From Comamonas granuli NBRC 101663 (lineage in GTDB: Bacteria > Pseudomonadota > Gammaproteobacteria > Burkholderiales > Burkholderiaceae_C), in assembly GCF_000739995.1 (NCBI RefSeq), contig NZ_BBJX01000004.1, forward strand, positions 186,001 to 250,000: DNA of 64,000 nt, read 5' to 3'. Positions 49,532 to 57,610 of the stretch are shown piece after piece. The notes under the pieces are model-generated. The model made no database searches. It saw nothing but the letters and a program-made list of their open reading frames with translations, and had not been told where the DNA came from. Position 1 is the stretch's first letter, and every line of letters starts with the position of its first letter. A program made the position numbers and the translations under genes.

Positions 49532-51193
49532 TCAGTGCACCACGGTCAGGGTGAACGGCCACACATAGGCCTGCAAGGTCACGTACAGGCCCACCAGGCA
49601 GGCCAGGGCGATGGAGTGGAAGAACACGTAGCGCAGGATGTCGCCCTCGTGGTCGAACCAGCGCGTGGCGGTCGAGGCGACGACGATGGACTGCGCGTCG
49701 ATCATCTTGCCCATCACGCCGCCCGAGCTGTTGGCTGCGCCCATGAGGTTGGGCGAGAGGTGCAGTTGCTCGGCCGCCACCTTCTGCATGCCACCGAAGA
49801 GCACGTTCGACGCCGTGTCCGAACCCGTGAGCGCCACGCCCAGCCAGCCCATCAGCGTGCCGAAGAAGGGGTAGAGCACGCCCGTGTTGGCGAACGCCAG
49901 GCCCAGCGTGGTGTCGGTGCCCGAGTAGCGCGTGAGCGTGCCCAGCGCCAGCATCAGCACGATGGTGAGCAGCGAGTACTTCACCAGCCACAGCGTCTTG
50001 AAGAAGGTGCGCACGATGGCCACCGGCTTGTACTTCATGACCAGCGCGCTCACGATGGCCGACAGCAGAATGCCCGTGCCGGTGGCCGACAGCAGGTTGA
50101 GCGTATAGACCGCGCCCTCCTTGGTGGGCTTGGCCACCACGGGCGGCACCTTCTCGATCAGGTTGTGCAGGCCCTCGATGGGGAAGGCGGGCGCGAAGAG
50201 GCCGTTGAGCCAGGTCTTGACCGAAGGCAGGCCCCAGAGGAACACGAACACCGAGAGGATGAGCCAGGGCGTCCAGGCCGCCACCAGCGCCTGCGTGCTG
50301 TGGCGTTTGACGGGCTGGGGCGGCTTGGCCTCGGCGGCGCTGGGGTCGTGGCCGCGCAGCGAGGGCGAGGTCCACACCGTCTTGGGCTTCCATACGCGCA
50401 GGAAGGCGACCAGGCAGACCATGGAGACGATGGCGGCGATGATGTCCACCAGCTCCGGCCCGATGTAGTTGGACACCAGGAACTGCGGAATGGCGAAGGA
50501 CACCCCCGTCACCAGGATGGCGGGCCAGATCTCCCACATGCCCTTGCGCCCGGCAAAGGCCCAGATCAGCCAGAACGGCACCATCAGCGAGAAGAACGGC
50601 AACTGGCGGCCTATCATGGCCGTGACTTCCATGAGGTCATAGCCGTGCACCTTGGCCAGCGTGATCACCGGCGTGCCCAGGGCGCCAAAGGCCACGGGCG
50701 CCGTGTTGGCGATCAGCGAGAGGCCCGAGGCCGCCAGCGGCGAAAAGCCCAGGCCGATGAGGATGGCCGCCGTCACCGCCACGGGTGTGCCAAAGCCCGC
50801 TGCGCCCTCGAAAAAGGCGCCGAAGCAGAAGGCGATGAGCAGCAACTGGATGCGTCGGTCTTCGGTGATGCCCGAGAGCGAGTCCTGCAGCACGGCGAAG
50901 CTCCCGTTCTGCTCGGTGAGCTGGTGCAGGAAGATGATGTTGAGCACGATCCAGCCGATGGGCAGCAGCCCCGTGAAGCCCCCCAGCATGGCCGCGCGCC
51001 CGGCCATGCCCACCGGCATGCCGTAGACGAAGACGGCCACGAGCAGGGCCGCCGCCAGGCCCATGCCCGCTGCAATATGCGCCTTGATGTGGAAAAAGCC
51101 CAGTGCCGCGAGCATGACCACCACGGGCACGGCCGCCAGCAGGGTGGACAGGAACATGCTGCCGAGCGGGTCGTAGATTTGCTGCCAGGTCAT
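49532..51193 (-). CDS. lctP: L-lactate permease
   Basis: Lactate/proton symporter of the LctP (LldP) family, 553 aa, with about 12-14 membrane helices. MTWQQIYDPLGSMFLSTLLAAVPV is the family N-terminus and sets the start at 51193. EGAAGFGTPVAVTAAIL, TAPVAFGALGTPVITLA and NSSGGVMGKMIDAQSI are conserved transport motifs. No lactate dehydrogenase gene is adjacent; the next genes are metY and a diguanylate cyclase. Two palindromes lie 127-161 bases upstream and may bind a regulator. Confidence 0.95.
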   Translation of the reverse strand: MTWQQIYDPLGSMFLSTLLAAVPVVVMLAALGFFHIKAHIAAGMGLAAALLVAVFVYGMPVGMAGRAAMLGGFTGLLPIGWIVLNIIFLHQLTEQNGSFAVLQDSLSGITEDRRIQLLLIAFCFGAFFEGAAGFGTPVAVTAAILIGLGFSPLAASGLSLIANTAPVAFGALGTPVITLAKVHGYDLMEVTAMIGRQLPFFSLMVPFWLIWAFAGRKGMWEIWPAILVTGVSFAIPQFLVSNYIGPELVDIIAAIVSMVCLVAFLRVWKPKTVWTSPSLRGHDPSAAEAKPPQPVKRHSTQALVAAWTPWLILSVFVFLWGLPSVKTWLNGLFAPAFPIEGLHNLIEKVPPVVAKPTKEGAVYTLNLLSATGTGILLSAIVSALVMKYKPVAIVRTFFKTLWLVKYSLLTIVLMLALGTLTRYSGTDTTLGLAFANTGVLYPFFGTLMGWLGVALTGSDTASNVLFGGMQKVAAEQLHLSPNLMGAANSSGGVMGKMIDAQSIVVASTATRWFDHEGDILRYVFFHSIALACLVGLYVTLQAYVWPFTLTVVH

Positions 51194-51319
51194 CGAATGT
51201 CTCCAAAGTCTTGTAGTGGGGTGCGCCGCAGGCCATGCCACTGCTGCGTGCATGCGCCAAGGCACCTGCTGCACTGTAAAAAAACAGCGGCCATCGTGGT
51301 GTGAAATGCCTTGCGCCGA

Positions 51320-51354
51320 TGCGTGAACGTTTTTCACGCATGCACAAAATGCAT
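51320..51354. promoter_or_regulatory. Two adjacent palindromes upstream of lctP
   Basis: TGCGTGAA-CGTTT-TTCACGCA (51320-51340) is a perfect 8-bp inverted repeat. It is followed by ATGCA-CAAAA-TGCAT (51340-51354). They lie in the 235-base gap between lctP and the diguanylate cyclase gene. They may be regulator sites for lctP, or the first may form a weak hairpin after the cyclase gene. No T run follows either on the minus strand. Confidence 0.45.
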
Positions 51355-51428
51355 GAATGTCTGGCTATCCCCGGCGGTGCGCCAGAAGGTGCGGGTGCCC
51401 GGCAAGGCCTGCCCGGGCCGCAGGGGCA

Positions 51429-53282
51429 TCAGGCCAGAACGATGCGGTTGCGGCCTTCGGTCTTGGCGCGGTAGAGGGCCTCGTCGGCGCGCCGCAGCAG
51501 CGTCTCGGGGCTGTCGTTGCTGCCCGGCAACAGGCTGGCGACGCCTATGCTCACGGTGACCTCGCCCAGGGGCGATTCAGGGTGCGTGATGCCCAGAGCA
51601 TGCAGTTCCGACTGGATTTTGTGGCCGATTTCCACCACGCCGGCCCCATCGGTTCCGGGCGCGAGGAAGGCGAACTCCTCCCCGCCGTAGCGGGCCACCA
51701 GGTCGGTCGTGCGGTGCACGCTGCGCGCCAGGATGCGGGCAATGCCGCGCAGGCATTCGTCCCCCGCCAGGTGGCCCAGGCGATCGTTGAAGGGCTTGAA
51801 CCAGTCCACGTCGAGCAGGGCCAGCGTCAGCGGCTGGCCCGAGCGGCGCGCACGTTGCCACTCGCTTAGCAGCACCTCGTCGAGGTGGCGGCGGTTGGCG
51901 ATGCCGGTCAGGCCATCGGTCATGCTCAGGGCAGCGAGCTGGCGGTTGGCCACCTGCAGGGCGATGGTGCGTTCCTGCACGCGCTGTTCCAGTTGCTGCT
52001 CGGACTGGCGCAGGCTTTCGATGAGCTCGTTCTGCGTGGCGAGCAGCTTCTTCTGCATGGCCGAGCGCTCGCGCCGCATCTGGTTGAAGCGATCGGCCAG
52101 GGCAAAGGCCAGCAGCACCATCTCCAGGGCCGATCCGACCTGCATGGCATTGGCCGTCAGCCCATTGGTGGGCAGCAGGCCCATGGCACGCGCTGCATTT
52201 GTGATGGCGCCCAGCGCGAGCAGCAAAAAGGCCGTCATGAAGAAATAGGCGGCGCGCTGGCGCCGCCACACGCCCTGCAGGCCCACGGCCACGCCCACCA
52301 CCACGGCGCCCAGGTACAGCACGGCGGCGGTCTGGATGAAGGTCTGGCCGGTGAACAGGAACACCAGCGGGCTGGCCACGAAAAACACCACCAGAGCGCC
52401 CAGCGCGCGGTCCCAGCGCGCCAGGGTGTGTGCGGTGTCGAGCATGTGGCGCATGAACTGCAGCCCGGCGGCGATGGCCAGCGAGTAGCCGAAGGTGGAC
52501 GCCAGATCCGACGCCAGGGGCGCATCCAGGCGCAAGAATTCCTTCACCAGGCCGTTCTGCGCCGCCACCGCAAAAGCGGTGGCAAAAGCAAAGCACACGT
52601 AGAAGAGGTAGATGCGATCGCGCATCCAGGTGAAGATCAGCAGGTTGAACAGCACCATGGCCGTCGCCATGCCCAGGTACCAGGCCTGCACGATGTAGTC
52701 GCTGCGTTCGTGGGTATGGAAGGCGCCGGGCTCCCACAGGTGCAGGGGCACGATGAAGGCCGTGAGGGACTGCACGCGCAGGTAGTACGTGCGCTCGGAG
52801 TGCGCCTGCAACTGCAGCGGGAAAACGAAATAGCGGTGCGCGTAGGGGCGCGAGGCAAAGGGCGTGGCACCGCCGGTGGCCACGCTGTGCACGCTGCCGT
52901 CCGCATCCACGGTGTACAGCGCGACGTGCGAGAGGCGCGCATAGGCCACCTCCAGCAGGCGGTCTATGGGCGCATCGCCCGGGTTGGCCAGGGTGAGGCG
53001 AAACCACCAGGCCGAGGGCGTGATGCCGAAATTGAAACCATCGCTGCCCGCCAGGCCGGCGGAAAAGCGTGCGGCCTGGGCGGGCTCGCGTACCTCAGCG
53101 AGCGTGAGCTGCCCGCCCCGGTCTTCCAGCGCCTCGACCCAGGGTGCCAGCACCAGGGGCGCCTGGGATGCCACCGTGCGGGCATCCACGGGCGCTGCGC
53201 GCGCGGGCAGCGCGCAGGCCAGGGCCAGGAGCCAGGCCAGCCAGCACCACAGCGCTGGCAGGGAGGACGGCCGCTGATGCAT
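51429..53282 (-). CDS. Membrane diguanylate cyclase with 7TMR-DISM sensor
   Basis: A 617-aa c-di-GMP synthase. A signal peptide (1 to about 29) and a periplasmic 7TMR-DISM extracellular domain (about 31-170) precede seven membrane helices (about 185-390), a coiled coil (about 400-440) and a GGDEF domain from about 450. The active site is GGEEF (533-537), which is competent in this family, and an inhibitory I-site RTTD lies at 524-527, five residues upstream. No EAL domain is present. It is probably regulated by a periplasmic ligand (carbohydrate-like in some relatives) and by product feedback. It lies 33 bases downstream of metY, but a functional link is unlikely. Confidence 0.93.
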   Translation of the reverse strand: MHQRPSSLPALWCWLAWLLALACALPARAAPVDARTVASQAPLVLAPWVEALEDRGGQLTLAEVREPAQAARFSAGLAGSDGFNFGITPSAWWFRLTLANPGDAPIDRLLEVAYARLSHVALYTVDADGSVHSVATGGATPFASRPYAHRYFVFPLQLQAHSERTYYLRVQSLTAFIVPLHLWEPGAFHTHERSDYIVQAWYLGMATAMVLFNLLIFTWMRDRIYLFYVCFAFATAFAVAAQNGLVKEFLRLDAPLASDLASTFGYSLAIAAGLQFMRHMLDTAHTLARWDRALGALVVFFVASPLVFLFTGQTFIQTAAVLYLGAVVVGVAVGLQGVWRRQRAAYFFMTAFLLLALGAITNAARAMGLLPTNGLTANAMQVGSALEMVLLAFALADRFNQMRRERSAMQKKLLATQNELIESLRQSEQQLEQRVQERTIALQVANRQLAALSMTDGLTGIANRRHLDEVLLSEWQRARRSGQPLTLALLDVDWFKPFNDRLGHLAGDECLRGIARILARSVHRTTDLVARYGGEEFAFLAPGTDGAGVVEIGHKIQSELHALGITHPESPLGEVTVSIGVASLLPGSNDSPETLLRRADEALYRAKTEGRNRIVLA

Positions 53283-53315
53283 GCGTGAACCCGCGGGGCA
53301 GGGAGGTGGCGCGGC

Positions 53316-54599
53316 TCAGACCTTTTCCAGCGCCTGGGCCAGGTCGGCCTGCAGGTCCTTCAGGTGCTCGATGCCCACCGACAGGCGCACCATGTTCTCG
53401 CTCACGCCGGCCTTGGCGAGTTCCTCGGGGTTGAGCTGGCGGTGCGTGGTCGAGGCCGGGTGCGTGGCCAGGGACTTGGCGTCGCCGATGTTGACCAGGC
53501 GCGTGAACAGTTGTAGCGCGTCCAGGAAGCGGGCGCCGGCGGCACGCGGGTCGGCGTCGCTGCTCTTGAGGCCGAAGCTCAGGATGCCCGAAGCGCGGCC
53601 GCCCAGCAGGCGCTGCGCCACGGCGTGGTCGGGGTGGTCGCTCAAGCCGGCGTAGCGCACCCATTCCACCTTGGGGTGGGTTTGCAGGAACCGGGCCAGC
53701 GCCAGCGAGTTGTCGCAGATGCGGTCCATGCGCAGCGGCAGGGTCTCTATGCCCTGCAGCGTGAGCCAGGCGTTGAAGGGCGAGAGCGCCGCGCCCATGT
53801 TGCGCAGCGGCACCACGCGCGCGCGGGCGATGTAGGCGGCCGGGCCCAGGGCCTCGGTGTAGACCACGCCGTGGTAGCTCACGTCGGGTTCGTTCAGGCG
53901 CTTGAAGCGCTCCTTGTGCTGGGCCCAGGGGAACTTGCCGCTGTCCACGATGATGCCGCCGATGCTGTTGCCGTGGCCGTTCATGTACTTGGTGAGCGCG
54001 TGCACCACGATGTCGGCGCCGTGCTCGATGGGGCGGCACAGGTAGGGGCTGGGCACGGTGTTGTCCACGATCAGCGGCACGCCGTGGTCGTGCGCCACCT
54101 GGGCCAGCGCGGCGATGTCGGTCACGTTGCCCAGCGGGTTGCCGATGGATTCGCAGAACACGGCCTTGGTGCGCGCGTCGATCAGCTTGGCGAAGCTGGC
54201 CGGGTCGCGCGGGTCGGCAAAGCGCACTTCGATGCCTTGCTGCGGAAAGGTGTGGGCGAACAGGTTGTAGGTACCGCCATACAGGGTGCTGGCCGAGACG
54301 ATGTTGTCACCGGCCTCGGCGATGGTCTGGATGGCCGCCGTGATGGCCGCCATGCCCGAGGCCACGGCCAGCGCGCCGATGCCGCCTTCCAGCGCCGCGA
54401 CGCGCTTTTCCAGCACGTCGGTGGTCGGGTTCATGATGCGGGTGTAGATGTTGCCCGGCACCTTCAGGTCGAACAGGTCGGCGCCGTGCTGGGCGCTGTC
54501 GAAGGAATAGGCCACCGTCTGGTAGAGCGGCACGGCAACGGCGTGCGTGGTGGGCTCGGGCGTGTAGCCGCCATGGACGGCCAGGGTTTCGAATTGCAT
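53316..54599 (-). CDS. metY: O-acetylhomoserine sulfhydrylase (MetY type)
   Basis: PLP enzyme of the Cys/Met metabolism family that makes homocysteine (or cysteine) from O-acetylhomoserine and sulfide; 427 aa. The N-terminus MQFETLAVHGGYTPEP fixes the start at 54599. NIYTRIMNPTTDVLEKRVAALEGG, SGMAAITAAIQT, SASTLYGGTYNLF and the PLP lysine in VHALTKYMNGHG are typical of MetY; the length above 420 favours MetY over cystathionine synthases. No SAM riboswitch or MET box is evident in the 112 bases upstream. Confidence 0.94.
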   Translation of the reverse strand: MQFETLAVHGGYTPEPTTHAVAVPLYQTVAYSFDSAQHGADLFDLKVPGNIYTRIMNPTTDVLEKRVAALEGGIGALAVASGMAAITAAIQTIAEAGDNIVSASTLYGGTYNLFAHTFPQQGIEVRFADPRDPASFAKLIDARTKAVFCESIGNPLGNVTDIAALAQVAHDHGVPLIVDNTVPSPYLCRPIEHGADIVVHALTKYMNGHGNSIGGIIVDSGKFPWAQHKERFKRLNEPDVSYHGVVYTEALGPAAYIARARVVPLRNMGAALSPFNAWLTLQGIETLPLRMDRICDNSLALARFLQTHPKVEWVRYAGLSDHPDHAVAQRLLGGRASGILSFGLKSSDADPRAAGARFLDALQLFTRLVNIGDAKSLATHPASTTHRQLNPEELAKAGVSENMVRLSVGIEHLKDLQADLAQALEKV

Positions 54600-54711
54600 G
54601 GATGGATGTCCCTCTCTCGATTGGAAGTGCGCCAGGGGTCCGCACCGGTGCGGACCACCGCGCATTGTGCCCGGTGCAGCCCGTTGCGGGTTCTAATCGT
54701 TTGTCATGTGT

Positions 54712-57447
54712 TTATGCGCCAGGCCGCGCGGGCGGTGGTGGCTCGTCCATGGCGGCGGTCGTGGGCAGGCGTTTGCGGCGCCAGGCCTTCTCCAGCTCGA
54801 CCGCCACGTACACGACCAGCGCGGCGCCCAGGCAGACGGCCAGGTCGGCCAGGCCCAGCGGTTCGGTCTTGAAGATGGGGTTGAGCGCAGGCACGTAGAT
54901 GGTGGCCATCTGCAGCAGGAAGGTCAGCAGCACGGCGCCCAGCAGCGGCCGGTTGCTGCCCAGGCCCAGGCGCCAGAGCGGTTCGCTCTCGGAGCGGATG
55001 GCCATCACATGGGCCATCTGGGCCAGGGTGAGCACGGTGAACACCATGGTTTGCCAGTGCGCGTTGCCGGTGGACAGGGCCCAGGCCTGCACCGCCAGGC
55101 ACAGCCCGCCGATCAGCAGGCCGATGCCCAGGATGTGCTGCCACATGCCGCCCGCGAACATGCTTTCGGTGGGGGCGCGCGGCTGGCGCCGCATGATGCC
55201 GCGCTCGGCCGGTTCGGCCGCCAGCGCCAGGCCGGGCAGGCCGTCGGTGACGAGATTGACCCACAGGATGTGGATGGGCAGCAGCGGAATGGGCAGCAGC
55301 AGCAGGGGCGCGAGGAAGATGGTCCAGATCTCGCCCGAGTTGCTGGTCATGGTGTAGCGCACGAACTTGCGGATGTTGTCGTAGATGCGGCGCCCCTCCT
55401 TCACCGCCGCGACGATGGTGGCGAAGTTGTCGTCCAGCAGCACCAGGCTGCTGGCCTCGCGCGCCACGTCGGTGCCGCCCCGGCCCATGGCCACGCCGAT
55501 GTCGGCGCGTTTCAGCGCCGGGGCGTCGTTCACGCCGTCGCCCGTCATGGCCACGAAGTGGCCGCGCGCCTGCAGGGCCTCGACGATGCGGATCTTCTGC
55601 GCCGGATCGACGCGCGCGTAGATGCGCACCTGTTCCACCCGCTGCTGCAGCGTGGCCGCGTCGAGCCGGGCGAGGTCGGCGCCGGTGAGCACGGGGGCGT
55701 CCGGCGTGTCCACGATGCCCAGGCGGTGCGCGATGGCGCGCGCCGTGGCCGGGTGGTCGCCGGTGATCATCACCGGGGTGATCCCTGCGCTGATGCAGTC
55801 GCGCACGGCGGCCTGGGCCTCGGGGCGGGGCGGGTCGATGAGGGCGATCAGGCCCAGCAGTTCGAGTTCGCTCTCCACCGCGTCGAGGGCATTGGTGTCG
55901 GGCAGGCGGGCATGGCCGCGCCGCGCCAGGGCCAGCACGCGCAGGCCCTGCGCGGCGAGCTGGCCGGCCTGGGCCAGCAGGGCGGCGTTGTCGAGCGGGG
56001 CGCGGCCCTCAGGGGTCCACTGCGCGGTGCAGCGCGGCAGCACCGATTCGGGGGCGCCCTTGGTGTAGGCCACGAAGCCGCCCGCGACGCGGTGAAAGGT
56101 GGTCATGCGCTTGCGGTCGGAGTCGAACGGCTGCTCTTGCACGCGCGGGTTCTCGGCGTCGAGCGCCGCCTTGTCCAGGCCGCCGGCGCGGGCCGCCAGC
56201 GCCAGGGCGGTTTCGGTGGGGTCGCCCTGCCAGTCGGCGAGGGTGGTGGGGGTGGCGGTTGCCTCCATGTCGTCGCCATCGGCATGGGAGTGGCGCGTGG
56301 CGTCGTTGCACAGCGCGGCGGCGCGCAGCGCCTCGCGGTGCACGGCGCCGGGCAAGGCGTCGCCGGGCGTCCAGCGCACGCCGCGCGCCAGCAGCAGCTC
56401 GGCGTGCATGCGGTTCTGCGTGAGCGTGCCGGTCTTGTCGGAGCAGATGGTGGTGACCGAGCCCAGCGTTTCCACCGAGGGCAGGCGGCGCACCAGCGCG
56501 TTGATGGCCACCATGCGGCGTGCGCCCAGGGCCAGCAGCACCGTGACCACGGCGGGCATGGCCTCGGGGATGGCGGCCACGGCCAGGCTGATGGCGGTCA
56601 GCGCCATGAGCAGCGGGCTCTCGCCGCGCAGCACGCCCACCACGAAGACGACGGCGCAGATGCCCAGCACCGCCAGCGCCAGCCGCTTGCCGAAGGCCGC
56701 CAGGCGCCGCTGCAGCGGCGTGCTGCGGTCCTCGCCGCCCAGCAGGCGGGCCACCTTGCCCAGTTCGGTGTGCATGCCGATGGCCACCACCAGGCCGCGC
56801 GCGCGGCCGTGGGTGGCCGTGGTGCCCTTGAAGGCCATGTTCACGCGGTCGCCCAGGGCGCTGGCGTCCTGCGCGGCCAGGGTGCCGGTCTGCTTGGCCA
56901 CGGTGACCGATTCGCCCGTGAGCGCCGACTCATCCACCTGGAGCTGGGCGATCTCGATCAGGCGCAGGTCGGCCGGAATCTGGTTGCCGGCCTCCAGCAG
57001 CACGATGTCGCCGGGCACCAGCGTGCCGGCGGGCACCACCTGCACCTCGCCGCCGCGCAGCACGGTGGCGTGCGCCGCCGCGAGCTGGCGCAGCGCGGCC
57101 AGGGCCTGGTCGGCGCGCCAGGCCTGGGTGAAGCCGATGAGAGCGTTGAGCACCACGATGACGAGGATCACCAGCGTGTCCGTCAGGTCGCCGACCAGGC
57201 CGGAGACCACGGCCGCGCCCAGCAGCACCAGCACCATGAAGTCCTTGAACTGTTCGGCCAACAGCGCCAGCGGGCTCCTGCGGGCAGGGTCCTGCAGCTC
57301 GTTGGCACCGTGCCGGGCGGCGCGGCGCGTGGCTTCGTCGGCGTGCAGGCCGGTGCCGGGATCGACGCCGTGGGCCTGCGCCAGCTCCTGCGCGTCGCGC
57401 AGGTGGGCATCGTGGACGGCGGTGGTCGGAGGTGTTTCGGTCGCCAT
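54712..57447 (-). CDS. P-type cation ATPase (P2A, calcium/PMR1-like)
   Basis: A 911-aa P-type ATPase. The actuator motif is TGES (177-180), the phosphorylated Asp337 is in CSDKTGTLTQNR, the nucleotide domain has KGAPE, and the hinge reads MTGDGVNDAPALK. Ten membrane helices are expected. The M4 motif PEAMP at 294-298 replaces the PEGLP of SERCA, and M6 has NLVTDGLPGLAL, so it belongs to the P2A group; calcium is the usual cargo but the altered M4 leaves sodium or another ion possible. The start at 57447 (MATETPPTT) gives a normal cation-ATPase N-domain. It stands alone. Confidence 0.93.
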   Translation of the reverse strand: MATETPPTTAVHDAHLRDAQELAQAHGVDPGTGLHADEATRRAARHGANELQDPARRSPLALLAEQFKDFMVLVLLGAAVVSGLVGDLTDTLVILVIVVLNALIGFTQAWRADQALAALRQLAAAHATVLRGGEVQVVPAGTLVPGDIVLLEAGNQIPADLRLIEIAQLQVDESALTGESVTVAKQTGTLAAQDASALGDRVNMAFKGTTATHGRARGLVVAIGMHTELGKVARLLGGEDRSTPLQRRLAAFGKRLALAVLGICAVVFVVGVLRGESPLLMALTAISLAVAAIPEAMPAVVTVLLALGARRMVAINALVRRLPSVETLGSVTTICSDKTGTLTQNRMHAELLLARGVRWTPGDALPGAVHREALRAAALCNDATRHSHADGDDMEATATPTTLADWQGDPTETALALAARAGGLDKAALDAENPRVQEQPFDSDRKRMTTFHRVAGGFVAYTKGAPESVLPRCTAQWTPEGRAPLDNAALLAQAGQLAAQGLRVLALARRGHARLPDTNALDAVESELELLGLIALIDPPRPEAQAAVRDCISAGITPVMITGDHPATARAIAHRLGIVDTPDAPVLTGADLARLDAATLQQRVEQVRIYARVDPAQKIRIVEALQARGHFVAMTGDGVNDAPALKRADIGVAMGRGGTDVAREASSLVLLDDNFATIVAAVKEGRRIYDNIRKFVRYTMTSNSGEIWTIFLAPLLLLPIPLLPIHILWVNLVTDGLPGLALAAEPAERGIMRRQPRAPTESMFAGGMWQHILGIGLLIGGLCLAVQAWALSTGNAHWQTMVFTVLTLAQMAHVMAIRSESEPLWRLGLGSNRPLLGAVLLTFLLQMATIYVPALNPIFKTEPLGLADLAVCLGAALVVYVAVELEKAWRRKRLPTTAAMDEPPPPARPGA

Positions 57448-57540
57448 GCGGAGCAGTCTGCCAACAGTTGTTGCGGAGTGTGACTGCCCCAGTGTACGGC
57501 CCGGCGCCATGCCGTCGGGCCAGGATGAAGGTGCTTTTCC

Positions 57541-57598
57541 GCTATCTATTCAATAGCTGTTCGCGCAATGTGGGCGAGCTTTCGAGGCGTTTTTTGCT
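57541..57598 (+). repeat. Dispersed hairpin repeat copy between rlhA and the P-type ATPase
   Basis: Reads GCTATCTATTCAATAGCTGT, TCGCGCAATGTGGGCGAG, CTTTCGAGGCGTTTTTTGC. It has the family layout (TATTCAATAGCTG, CGCGCAA, GAGGCG then T run) but is the most diverged copy. It lies in the 163-base gap and would be transcribed in the rlhA 3' region. Confidence 0.5.
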
Positions 57599-57610
57599 TG
57601 AAAACGAAAA

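Noticed and set aside
54600-54711. SAM riboswitch or attenuator upstream of metY
   Set aside because: No recognisable aptamer core and only 112 bases available.
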